DNA from: Erpobdella octoculata
Taxonomy: Eukaryota > Annelida > Clitellata > Hirudinida > Erpobdellidae
Direction: 5' to 3'
NCBI GenBank assembly: GCA_963978895.1
Contig: OZ022246.1
Span: forward strand, 14,491,909 to 14,555,908
Length of the DNA stretch: 64,000 bases
Part shown: positions 54,667 through 64,000 of the stretch, piece after piece
Numbering within the stretch: the stretch's first letter is position 1
How the letters are laid out: every line of letters starts with the position of its first letter
Made by a program: the position numbers and the translations under genes
Notes under the pieces: generated by a model
What the model was told of the DNA's origin: nothing
What the model saw: the letters and a program-made list of their open reading frames with translations, nothing else
Database searches by the model: none

Positions 54667-56724
54667 TTAAGAAATATTTTTTAGCTCCTGTGAAAAAGAG
54701 TTCCAGAGCTTCAGACCGACCACTGCGAAACCCCGGGGACCCATCCGCACAGAATGTGTCCGGAGAACATTCAGGTCGCCACGAGCGGCTGACCGAAGGC
54801 GGGAACTGTAATCACTGGAGCTGACTTGTGAAATCATGTCGCACAAGTATGGTGGAGCCAGACCGTGCAAACACTTAAAAACCAATAGACCTAGTTTAAA
54901 CTGGATTCTTTGTCTGATAGGGAGCCAGTGCAGACGTTTACGCATGTCATCCGAAACTGGGTCAAATCTCCGCTTCTTTATAATCAGGCGAGCCGCCGAG
55001 CGCAGCACAGACTGGAGTCTGTTGATCAGTTCATCACTCAATCCTGCAAGCAGACTATTGCAGTAATCAAGTTTACTTGAGACGAACGCATGAACGAGCA
55101 TTGTGCAAGCCTTGGTTGAGAGAGAGCCGCGGATGACTCGGAGTTGGCGTAGCTGGTAAGATGATGAGCGGCAGATTTTCTGGACATGATCGTGCATGGT
55201 CAATGGACCATCAATCGTGACACCAAGATCATTCACCGCAGGTTGAAGGGTCACAGCGGCCCCAAGGAGGGTCACAGATTTAATTCTAATCTTTTGTAAC
55301 TGCTTTCGTCCTCCAAGCCAGATAAACTGAGACGATTCGAAGACATCCAGGCATTAATCACACCAATATATTCAGTCACATTCGTTACATGGCGGTCTGC
55401 ATCGGCCGCTCCACCGACAGCATACAATTGAGCATCATTGGCATAACAGTGAATTTCCAAGCCGTGCTCAGATGCAGCAATAAGAACGTCCGCTGTATAG
55501 AGGAGAAAAAGCAGAGGACCAAGTACACTACCTTGAGGAACGCCAGAAGTGACATCAGCGGTCAACGACGCGACCCCGTCGAGAATGACCTGCTGCGTAT
55601 GTTCCCGGAGAAAGGAAGACAGCCAAGCAAGGACCGACCCAAACAACCCAAATGACTCCTTAAGACGATGGAGGAGTATGTCATGGTCCACTGCATCGAA
55701 GGCAGCAGACATATTGAGTAACCCGAGGAGGGTTACGGTTTTATTATCTGAAGCAGACAAATTGTATTGTCCGATAGAACTTTCAGAAAAGCCGTTTCAG
55801 TCGAATGACAAGCTAGGAATCCAGATTGGTGCCTCGGCAACAGACTGTGTTCATTAAGGAATGTTAATAATAATAATAATAATAATATGGATAATTTATA
55901 TAGCGCAGTACAATGGAATAGTCATCACAAGAGCGCTGTACAAAACGTCAAAAACCTCGGATAAACACACACACACACAAAATAAAAAAAATAAATAAAT
56001 AAATAAAAAATAATAAAAATAAATAATAAAAATAAATAAAAAATAAATAAATAAAATAAAATAAAAAGTTTAGTTATAAGACTTAATGAACAGATGAGTT
56101 TTAAGAGCTTGTTGTTAATCGTTTGCTTACAATTTGTTCCACCAACTTGGAAATGAAGGTGAGGTTGGATATTGGCCGGTAATTTTTGACGTCATTTCGA
56201 TCCAGAACTTCTCCCTTCAAAATTGGCTTCACGATGGCATGTTGCTGTCATTGAGGCAACCGATCAGACTGAAGTGAGCGAATACACATTTCAGTGATAT
56301 ATGGAAGTAGGTCTGTCAGGAATTCCCTAAGAACGTGAGTCGGAATCGGATCAAGCGAGCATGATGTGGATTTGGCAGCCAGAATCATTTCGTAGACTTC
56401 CTTTGTTGAACAAGGCTCAAAGTTGTTCAGAAGAACACTCGCTGGAGGAAGTCCGGAAGCCGGCGGCGAGGCACCCGTTGAGTCCCGAATGTCAAGAATC
56501 TTTTTGGTGAAATGGTCCAGTAGATCTTGAGCGCTAAGGCCACCGCCCTTAGTGGCTGCTACCCGATTGAGGCCAAGAATACTAGAGAAGGTCTTCCACA
56601 ATTTTCTAGGTTGACCAGCATTATTCTTTACAATCAGTAACCAGTAGCCATTTTCCTTGGCACGGTTGATTTTGTGACGCTCCTTTTCTTTCTCTACCCA
56701 GGCCAGTCTATCAGAGGGAAGCAT
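54667..56724 (-). pseudogene. LINE reverse transcriptase and C-terminal region
   Basis: DPIPTHVLREFLTDLLPYI, an in-frame TGA, HAIVKPILKGEVLDRNDVKN, YRPISNLTFISKLVEQ, [insertion], SGFLACHSTETAFLKVLSD, LLNMSAAFDAVDHDILLHRL, GVPQGSVLGPLLFLLYTADV, CYANDAQLY, LGVTIDGPLTMHDHV, LRSAARLIIKK and LHWLPIRQRIQFKL. The usual YADD reads YAND, so a catalytic aspartate is lost. Confidence 0.9.
55860..56085. repeat. Insertion within the LINE (SINE-like, AT-rich tail)
   Basis: (AAT)n, then GGATAATTTATATAGCGCAG and AAGAGCGCTGTACAAAACG, then (CA)n and AAATAAATA-rich sequence. LINE coding text stops on one side and resumes on the other. Confidence 0.6.
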
Positions 56725-56742
56725 CGTGCGTCTGTAACGTTT

Positions 56743-57730
56743 TTAGAAAATTTGCGAGCTGCGACGCAACTGTCGAGACTCATCATCGTACCATACAGCA
56801 ATCGGTCGACATCGGATTTTGACTGTTTTGATTGGGGCGAATCTGTCCGCTAGCCACCGAAGAACTGTATCGTAGGTAGCAAAAAGAATGTCAAGGTCAA
56901 CGTCATCCGGGATCTCTCCGCAGAGCTCGGACTCACGCAACGCCCGCTGGAATAGAGTATGGTCTACTTTTTTCCATGACCTGATGGAATTCCACACAAC
57001 CATTGGTGGTTGTTTCACGAAATGCAATTTCCAGGTTATAAAACTATGATCAGATATTACTCCAGCTAGATCAACGCCCACATCGGAAACAGTCTTCTCA
57101 TGACGCGTGAAAATTTGATCGAGCGTTGTTCCCCGAGTGTGAGTTGGTTCGTGCACATGCTGGGCGCAATCAAAACTCGCGAATAGATCCTGTAGTCGCA
57201 CGCATCATGGTCATCTTTTCTCTCAATATGAATGTTGAAATCTCCAGTCACAACGATTTGGCACTTGTATAGAGCCAACACTTCCGGGTATCTCGTCAGT
57301 TCTTCAAAGAATAAATGAATAAATTCGACACCCGCTGCGAACCCGGACGGTATAACAGCAATACCGCAAGAGTAGAGCAACCACCAACCGTGAATGCAAG
57401 TGACTCAAACGTCACTGCCGTGCTGGACGATTTAATTTGGTGGCATCTTAAACTAGAGTTAATTATGGCAGCAACACCTCCGTAACCACGGTCACCCTCA
57501 CCCTCGGACTGACGTGGGGAATCATGTAGAAAATAATTTTCAGGAACGCAGCGACGGAGAGAAGTGTCTCTGGTAGAGGAATGATGAGTCTCGGTGAGTA
57601 AACAGATGTCGAGACTTCTATCGCTTATTTCAGTGTTGATTGCAGATTATTTTGATCTAACTGAGTTCGCATTCAGCAAACCAAACGCAAGTGTTCTGCC
57701 AGAGAAGGCAGATGTACGAGAGCTTCTGCC
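56743..57730 (-). pseudogene. LINE endonuclease
   Basis: LAFGLLNANSVRSK, stop, then ICLLTETHHSS (catalytic E), GYGGVAAIINSSL, VVTGDFNIHIERKD (D, N), HEPTHTRGTTLDQIF and GVISDHSFITWKL (SDH). These are the blocks of an apurinic-type endonuclease spread over at least three frames. Confidence 0.85.
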
Positions 57731-58291
57731 GTCGTCCGACGTGGAGACATTGGTTCCGAGAGAACGTGCACTCCAGCCGCCAGTGTGACAACCAGAGGGC
57801 ATTGTAGAATTATGGAGACCCGAAGCGATGCAGGTACCGTCGATAGTGTTGGCGGGAAAACCAGAGCGGGAGGAGATATGGAAGAAACGACCGGCTCTTC
57901 GTCCCTTGTAGTGGTATCTTCAAACGTCGTAACGCAACAGATGGATTTCTCGAAGGCTCTGAAGAAACGTTCCACTGGGAGAGCGGCAGTGTTGAAAGTT
58001 GATCGAGATAAGTTCGCTCCGAGAGTAGATTTGGCGAGTAGGCTATCTGGACACAAACCTGAATGGGTGAGAACCTAATGAGTCTACTACATGAGGCGAA
58101 TGTGTACAAGCATGCGAATGTAGCATGCATCGACGTATACTAGCTTATAAACTGTGAGCCGCTTCAGCTCGTTGTTTATTATTTCATTTCTCGAGCGCGT
58201 AGGGTCGTATATATTCTCTCCTGAGATCCTGACAGCTAACCATGAGTGTTACTTCTCCACGGACCTCTAGTGGAATGCCGTTAGCTGTGTT

Positions 58292-58847
58292 CAACCCATA
58301 TATATAGAATAGATATATCGGAGATGAGCAGGTTTTGAGCGAGATGCCAAGATGGCCTCCGAAAAACGATTTAGAGTCTTTTGGATCCACGAATGTTCAT
58401 TATTTGTATTAATCTATTTTTGGTACGACAGCGGAGACTGAACTCCGGTTTGTAAGAAACAGAAACGTCGATTTCTTATAGCTAAAAGTAGTTGATATGA
58501 GCTTTATTTTAATTTAACGCGATATCCGACATAAAAAATATACAATTCTAATTTACCGATAACACAGGCGACGTAAATAAATAGACCATCGAACTAGAGA
58601 CTACGCAAATAAAATTCAATGTCAACTGAAATTTTTATAAAAAAAAATTTGTTAATTTTTATAAAGTTAAAAATTTATTTTGTACATAAAATTTTTTTTT
58701 TCTATTAAAAAAATACTTGATTAGGTTACTATACGTTGTAACTCTCAGTTCTTCATTTCGGATCTCCGGTCTACTAGGCTGCCTCGCTAAAAGCCTTCCT
58801 AAACAACAGGCGGGCCGATATATCTATTCTATATATATGGTTCAACC
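58292..58847. repeat. Segment bounded by inverted 30-bp ends
   Basis: CAACCCATATATATAGAATAGATATATCGG at 58293 is matched inverted at 58818-58847. AGGCTGCCT(C/A)GCTAAAAGC just inside the right end recurs at 60361-60420, so this is a repeated end. No ORF. Confidence 0.5.
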
Positions 58848-58849
58848 TG

Positions 58850-59170
58850 ACTCCTGTCTTTCGAATAGGTAACGAAATGCTGGATAACGCCTCTGAAAGT
58901 ATTATGGAAACTGCTGATCCTGTGTCCACCAAGCATTTGAATTGATGACGTGTGGTTGTGATTGTTGTGAAAAATGTGACCTAAAATATAGGGGTACCTT
59001 CGATGGTTGCAACCAAAGAGGCCTCACTCTTTTTTCCGATGAAGGGGAAGCATTTCGAGATGGCGTGATTAGAACTTCACGTTTATCTGGCCATAAGCAC
59101 CATCACCGACAAGATTTTGCTTCTGGGCCAAAATAAATGTGGGCTCGACATGATCCATGATCTTGAACCA
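58850..59170 (-). pseudogene. Ty3/Gypsy Gag-protease scrap
   Basis: On minus: CRAHIYFGPEAKSCR then stop-WCLW (the CxxHxxFGxxAxxC pattern at the Gag end of some Gypsy elements), and after a shift FKCLVDTGSAVSIILSEAL, an aspartic protease active site (DTG). No RT follows. Confidence 0.7.
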
Positions 59171-60356
59171 AGCCGGTGCGGTCTGTGTGTATAATTCAAG
59201 TAACACAAATAACAAACTTTAATTTTGAACTCACGAACGTTTATTAGGCGAGACACGAGACACGACCAGCCGATGACAATCAAAACAACCAAAGACCAAG
59301 AAGACGGAACTACACCAAGCTCGTGTCCATACAGAGATAATAAATAGATAAATAATTAAATAGATAATAATTTAATTAGTAAGTCACTACAAAAGTTATA
59401 ACAATTTTAAACTTTAAATTATGGGTAGATGTACTTAAAAAAACAAAATCAACATCAAAAATCTGTGTAATATGTATCAAAGCCTAAAATCTTAAGATTG
59501 TATATACATCTGCTCAGAATTAAATTCTGTTTTAAATATTCTTAAACTTTCTTTTCCCAGTCTATCAAATTATAAAACTAAAAAATCAGAGATCTTTCAG
59601 ATCAACAAAAAACCTAGAGAAAACAGCAACACAAATTTAGAAAGAAATGCTGAATTAATTTCTGCAAGACCTTTTTCTGATCACACTTATTCAAATAATG
59701 AAATGGTTTCATTGCTGAATTTTGAACAATCCTATACTTTGCTTTGATTTTTTTAAGTAGATGTACATATTTTCTAAAGATTTTAGACATTTTTTCACTT
59801 TTTTTTAGATATATATATATTCTAAAGATTTTATACTTTGCTTTGAATTTTTTAAGTAGATGTACTCATAATTTAAATAGTTTAATTTTTTTATTTTTTT
59901 GTTATAAAAAGATGTACTTTTAGTCTAAGAAACTTTGTTTTGATTTTTCCATATATAAATGTACATTTAAATTTAATCTAAATATTTTATACTTTTTTTT
60001 CTCTGTAGATTTTAAAGATCTTAAGCTTTGTTCTGACTTTTTTAAGTTTTCTGCAGATACTTGTACAATACATTAAACAAGTTTTGAAACTGGAATTTTT
60101 TATAGCTCTGGCAAATCAAACAGATATTGCCAAATATTGCAGTATACATTTTAAGCTAGCTGAGAACCGTAAATTGAGTAGAACAAATTTCAAAATCAGC
60201 CCATATTTTAATTATTATTATTATTGCCAAATGCTGTATTAAATTTAAAATTGTCTTATTTCTTTATCGGTTTATATCGGTAAAGTTATTGCTGATTAAT
60301 ATAAATAATGAATATTCATGCCACCAAAAAGACTCTAAATAGTTCTTTGGTCTGGT
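59171..60356. other. AT-rich region, no gene; loose TAGATGTAC repeats
   Basis: TTTTAAGTAGATGTAC, CTAAAGATTTTA and ACTTTGCTTTGA motifs recur irregularly at 59740-60070. No ORF with family resemblance. Confidence 0.6.
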
Positions 60357-60612
60357 TCCTAGGCTGCCTAGCTAAAAGCTATCTTAAACTACAGGCTTGC
60401 CGAAATACCTATTCTATACTAGAAATAGCCCGTCAAAAACGACGGATTCTTTTAAATTTCATAAATTATTTTTCGATTGTACCGTCACCTTTTTTGAATT
60501 TTAGGTCTTACAGTGTACAATTGCGTAATAACTTTTATTACACGCCTGCGCGCATTAATTTTAGCCGTACCATGGACTTCTTAATATAAGACCTTATATT
60601 AAGAAGTCCATT
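60357..60612. repeat. Repeat module ending in a small palindrome
   Basis: Contains ATTTTTCGATTGTACCGTCA, TTAGGTCTTACAGTGTACAA, ACACGCCTGCGCGCA and TGGACTTCTTAATATAAG followed by its complement. The same parts recur at 62695-62915 in partly different order. Confidence 0.65.
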
Positions 60613-60966
60613 GTATATAGTAGAGAGTGACACGGGGACAACATTTCTTCCCCATCCCCACCCCGCAAAGAAAACTCTCTTCCCGTCCCCTCACTGTCCC
60701 CTCGCCCCATGTCCCCATCCCCACCCAATCCCCTCAATATTTGTTCCCATTCCCGCAGCTATCATTCCCAAACCCTCATTGTCCCCGCATTTTAAATTTT
60801 TATGCAAGTTAATTTTGAAGTTAATTATTAAAAAAGTTTGCAAAAAGATAGTTATGTTTTAAATGAAATAAGAAAGTAAACAAGTAAATTAAAAACGAAT
60901 TTTTAAAACCAATGCTCTTATATGTAATTAAAACACAAATTTTGCAATCAATTTTTTCTTATATTA

Positions 60967-61909
60967 TGTCACAACTATGACTATGTATGCTCATGACCAT
61001 TCATTCATCCATTTCTTCTAACATGCAACCGACTTCGCTCCATAACTATTATCATAACTTATAAGTACACTTGAACTCTAGCCGTAGCTACTATCATCAT
61101 AACTTTTTCCCACCAGCTCCATGTGACTCATTCGATCTGGTGACCTACAATTTAATTGAACTCCTCCGATTCAATTACCAATCTGTGCCAGTGTATGTTT
61201 CCCTGTATGCTCTAGTATCTTTCTTAATTACTATTTTTCTGAATTTTAAATCGAAACTTGTATCAATAGGTTGCATAGAATTTGAGTAATCATTCATGTT
61301 AATTTCATAAACTTGTATCAAACGGTTATTAAGATATAATCTCTAATTGCTTTTCTATCATACCATTATTAATGTCTTCACCCGTATGTGCAGTAATGAC
61401 TCCTGCCAATCATTTTCTTGGACCTTGCTCCATTGGTATGTATGGTATTTTTCTTTGTTCATCGATGGAAAGTTTTAGGGTGAATATCATTATCTAGCTA
61501 TTCCAGTTTGTCGCTAGACGAGCTGTATCGTCCTGTGTATAAATACGGCTGTCTTCCAGCCGTAAGTTAGATTTCTGGTTCTCGATAGATTCTTGGTTCA
61601 CGGTAGATCGTTGGTTCAGATTAGATTTTTAGTTCTCGTTAAATTCTTGATCCAGTATCTCGCTTGCGTGCTATTGCATATTTGTTAGCCGCATTCTATA
61701 GTTAGAAACAATCTTGTGAATAAATTGATTAAAAACCGCTACGTGTATGCGGTATTGTTTTGTTTGGAATAATATAGGTACGACGGGTTGACCGGTAGCA
61801 TCAGCATCCAGCGCATTACGGTGGTGGTCCGGTGAGAGAAAAATAAATTCGAAAGAACCTGGTCGCAGCGATATTCGCTAGGGGACGCCTTGGGGAAGAA
61901 GTTGTGACA
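60967..61909. repeat. Solo LTR, 943 bp, 5-bp TSD, inside the hAT element
   Basis: Begins TGTCACAACT and ends AAGTTGTGACA. TATTA flanks both sides (60962-60966, 61910-61914). A TATA-like GTATAAATACGG (about 61535) and AATAAATTGATT (about 61721) fit plus orientation. No internal Gag-Pol remains. Confidence 0.85.
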
Positions 61910-62109
61910 TATTACTCTTTTATTTTATATTAAAGTCGAAATATCTTAATTATATCGAAATATCGATTTTAATTAAAATTAACTAAATTAATTGACTTAT
62001 TGTAAAACTAATAATTGAATATTGCATTGTCTTCTATTTTGAGCATGTATGCAAAATTTGAAAAAAATCTATCATCAGGAAGTGACTCAAAAATTGATTG
62101 CAAGATTTG

Positions 62110-62205
62110 AAACAGACAGAGAAACAAACAGACAGACAGAGAAACAAACAGACAGACAGAGAAACAAACAGACAGAGAAACAAACAGACAGACAGAGAAA
62201 CAGAG
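62110..62205. repeat. 22-bp CAGACAGAGAAACAAA minisatellite
   Basis: Four to five units inside the right half of the hAT element. Minus-strand frames (SLSVCFSVCLFV) are artefacts. Confidence 0.9.
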
Positions 62206-62683
62206 ACGACGAGTTAATAAAAGCATTGGTAAAAATATTAGTTCTTCAATCCATGAGTGCTTTGACATTTGTCGAATCGCAAGCGTTCACTTTTAATTGA
62301 AATTAATTTTTTGATGTCGCATTTTCCCATTTCCATGTTATTTAAAACTACAAGAGAAAATGTACTATTGAAATTAAACCGATTCAAGACCAAGACATTC
62401 AACCGAAATGAAATACTAAGAGAAAAATAGTCCGGTAGAATTAGCTGAACAAAGTACAAAGACGATAAAACAAAGTACAAAAAAAATTAAAAAATTTTTT
62501 TTGAATTTTTAAAAATTAGTTTAAAACTTCATTACCGTTCCCGCGGAATTACCGTCAACATTACCGCAAAATTTCCCCCTATTTTTTCCCCGTTACCGCG
62601 CGGTAATGGTGAAATTATTGAAATTTGTTCCCCTTACCGCGGTAACCGCGGTCTGTATTACCGTGTCACTCTCTAGTATATAG

Positions 62684-62950
62684 TTACAATTGCATAATAA
62701 CTTTTATAACACGCCTGCGCGCAATAAATTCTTACGATTTTTTTTAAATTTCATAAATTATTTTTCGATTGTACCGTCACCTCTTTTGATTTTTAGGTCT
62801 TATAGTGTACAATTGCGTAATATAAGACCTTATATTAAGAAGTCCATGGTATATAGTTACATTTGCATAATAACTTTTACACGCCTGCGCGCAATAAATT
62901 CTTACATGCACATCGATATCGTCTATACGACTTATTACGTAAGCGTGACA
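62684..62950. repeat. Second copy of the 60.4-kb repeat module
   Basis: Two CACGCCTGCGCGCAATAAAT stretches flank ATTTTTCGATTGTACCGTCA and ATATTAAGAAGTCCATGGTA. It lies on the other side of the hAT element from the 60357-60612 copy. Confidence 0.65.
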
Positions 62951-62954
62951 GAAT

Positions 62955-63340
62955 CAGTGAGTGAGTGAGTGAGTGAGTGAGTGAGTGAGTGAGTGAGTGA
63001 GTGAGTGAGTGAGTGAGTGAGTGAGTGAGTGAGTGAGTGAGTGAGTGAGTGAGTGAGTGAGTGAGTGAGTGAGTGAGTGAGTGAGTGAGTGAGTGAGTGA
63101 GTGAGTGAGTGAGTGAGTGAGTGAGTGAGTGAGTGAGTGAGTGAGTGAGTGAGTGAGTGAGTGAGTGAGTGAGTGAGTGAGTGAGTGAGTGAGTGAGTGA
63201 GTGAGTGAGTGAGTGAGTGAGTGAGTGAGTGAGTGAGTGAGTGAGTGAGTGAGTGAGTGAGTGAGTGAGTGAGTGAGTGAGTGAGTGAGTGAGTGAGTGA
63301 GTGAGTGAGTGAGTGAGTGAGTGAGTGAGTGAGTGAGTGA
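62955..63340. repeat. (GAGT)n array, about 96 units
   Basis: 386 bases of GAGT with no visible interruption. Minus frames (THSLTHSL) are artefacts of the repeat. Confidence 0.98.
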
Positions 63341-63364
63341 CGTGGGCTACTATAATATAGATAT

Positions 63365-63540
63365 ATGCTCCGGTCGCTTTCCATTTCCTGCTCGCTTTTT
63401 CGCTCCCGGTCGCTTTTCTGTTCCCGCTCGCTCACCCGTTCCCGCTCATTTTGTGACCAATTTTATTTTTTTTACAAAAACCTTCCTCTATTGACTTTCA
63501 AGGTTGTGCGAAAATTTCATTACGATCGGATGAATGGCCC
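63365..63540 (-). repeat. Helitron-like modules A and B, contiguous
   Basis: On minus: CATTCATCCGATCGTAATGA ... CACAAAATGAGCGGGAACGG runs straight into GCGACCGGGAGCG units without the (TA)n spacer seen elsewhere. The hairpin end is missing. From 63541 to 64000 no gene or repeat is recognised. Confidence 0.6.
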
Positions 63541-64000
63541 ATTCGCAACTCACTCGAATTTTGCTTTTCGTGGATTTTCGTGTTGTTGTTTTTTATTATT
63601 TGCTTTATGTTTTCATTTGTCGAATAAGTCATTAACTTGGTGCTGTATGAGTAAATATGATTTTTTAAATATTTTAGTTTTGATACCGGAGACGTGTGAG
63701 TATTTTTTAAATCTTTTGTATTAACCACCGTGTTTGCTTGGTTGAGGTCCGAATAAGAAGGAAATTGCTCTTGCCATGGCGGAGGCTTTTTGGTAATAAT
63801 TTTGGTAATCTCCTAGTATAGCGTCCCTGACCGATTTTTATGAAAAACAGGGTTTTTAAAACGGTTTAAGATAGACTAAGCCTCACTAAGCAGAGAACAT
63901 TCTCATATCATATTACGGTTACGAGAAAGTTTTTTTTTACAGAAAAACGTACTAAAAACCGACATAAGCAAAAATATCTAATTCTAAAGGCAGTGTTTAT

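Larger units (their letters stand above)
54640..58070 (-). mobile_element. CR1/L2-like LINE, nearly full ORF2, decayed
   Basis: Minus-strand order: Ser/Thr-rich leader (58056-57700), endonuclease, reverse transcriptase, C-terminal domain, 3' UTR. Several shifts, in-frame stops and one later insertion (55860-56085). The LHWLPIRQRIQFKL and SKLDYCNSLLAGL blocks are typical of the CR1/L2 group. No ORF1 with zinc knuckles was found. Confidence 0.85.
60621..62675. mobile_element. hAT element, 2055 bp, 8-bp TSD, with nested solo LTR
   Basis: TIR TAGAGAGTGACACGG at both ends. GTATATAG flanks it at 60613-60620 and 62676-62683. The left side has CCCCATCCCC-type and the right side TTACCGCGG-type subterminal repeats, the mirror order of 15056-16505. 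No transposase coding was recognised. Without the solo LTR it is about 1.1 kb. Confidence 0.9.

Noticed and set aside
58942..59136. Plus-strand 64-codon Cys/His-rich ORF (MTCGCDCCEKC)
   Set aside because: The opposite strand reads a Gypsy Gag-protease with a DTG motif, which explains the region better.
62935..63435. 166-codon frame of THSL repeats
   Set aside because: Translation of (GAGT)n on the minus strand.

Overview
This is eukaryotic DNA, most likely from an invertebrate animal. It has spliced genes with GT-AG introns, tRNA-derived and poly-A SINEs, long (TA)n, (ACAT)n and (GAGT)n tracts, and a mix of element classes typical of repeat-rich metazoan genomes: Penelope, CR1/L2-like and I-like LINEs, Ty3/Gypsy, hAT, PIF/Harbinger, MULE, THAP-type, Helitron and foldback elements. 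I cannot name the species. I found no convincing host gene, rRNA or genuine tRNA gene. A 200-base assembly gap lies at 17638-17837.

Layout. 1-2050: C-terminal part of a Penelope-like element, then Helitron-type repeats and microsatellites. 2051-8200: foldback elements whose ends carry TGAAGTTAGC, one of which encloses an intact PHD-finger ORF (7245-7601), with two SINEs and hAT debris between them. 9.4-13.6 kb: hAT ends, a hairpin, a two-exon remnant, a TIR element and a 710-bp MITE with TA duplication. 13.8-17.4 kb: a PIF/Harbinger element (transposase on +, MADF/BESS-like gene on -) split by a palindromic MITE and by a hAT element with a perfect 8-bp target-site duplication (TSD). 17.8-23.0 kb: a decayed I-like LINE with ribonuclease H. 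23.2-26.1 kb: a young LTR retrotransposon with nearly identical 142-bp LTRs, a 5-bp TSD and one 777-codon ORF that joins Gag and protease directly to integrase, with no reverse transcriptase. 26.2 kb: a tiny two-exon PHD-like gene. 27.1-36.4 kb: a 9.3-kb composite with 17-bp TIRs and an 8-bp TSD, holding a THAP/P-type pseudogene and an eight-exon MULE transposase gene with its own inverted repeats.

36.7-46 kb: a minisatellite, a Harbinger MITE, the N-terminal part of a Helitron Rep/helicase gene ending in a SINE, Helitron 3' ends, a decayed Gypsy element and palindromic MITEs. 46.6-47.9 kb: a complete non-autonomous hAT element. 48-53.3 kb: LINE 3' ends, Helitron pieces, a Penelope 5' piece, tandem tRNA-type SINEs and a 165-bp tandem repeat. 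53.65 kb: a solo LTR. 54.6-58.1 kb: a decayed CR1/L2-like LINE. 58.85 kb: a Gag-protease scrap. 60.6-62.7 kb: a hAT element containing a second solo LTR. 62.95-63.34 kb: a long (GAGT)n array.

The window is a nested graveyard of mobile elements. The items most worth following are the PHD-bearing foldback element, the RT-less but open LTR element, and the THAP + MULE composite. Splice sites, TSDs and domain calls were read by eye from the sequence; no database search was run.
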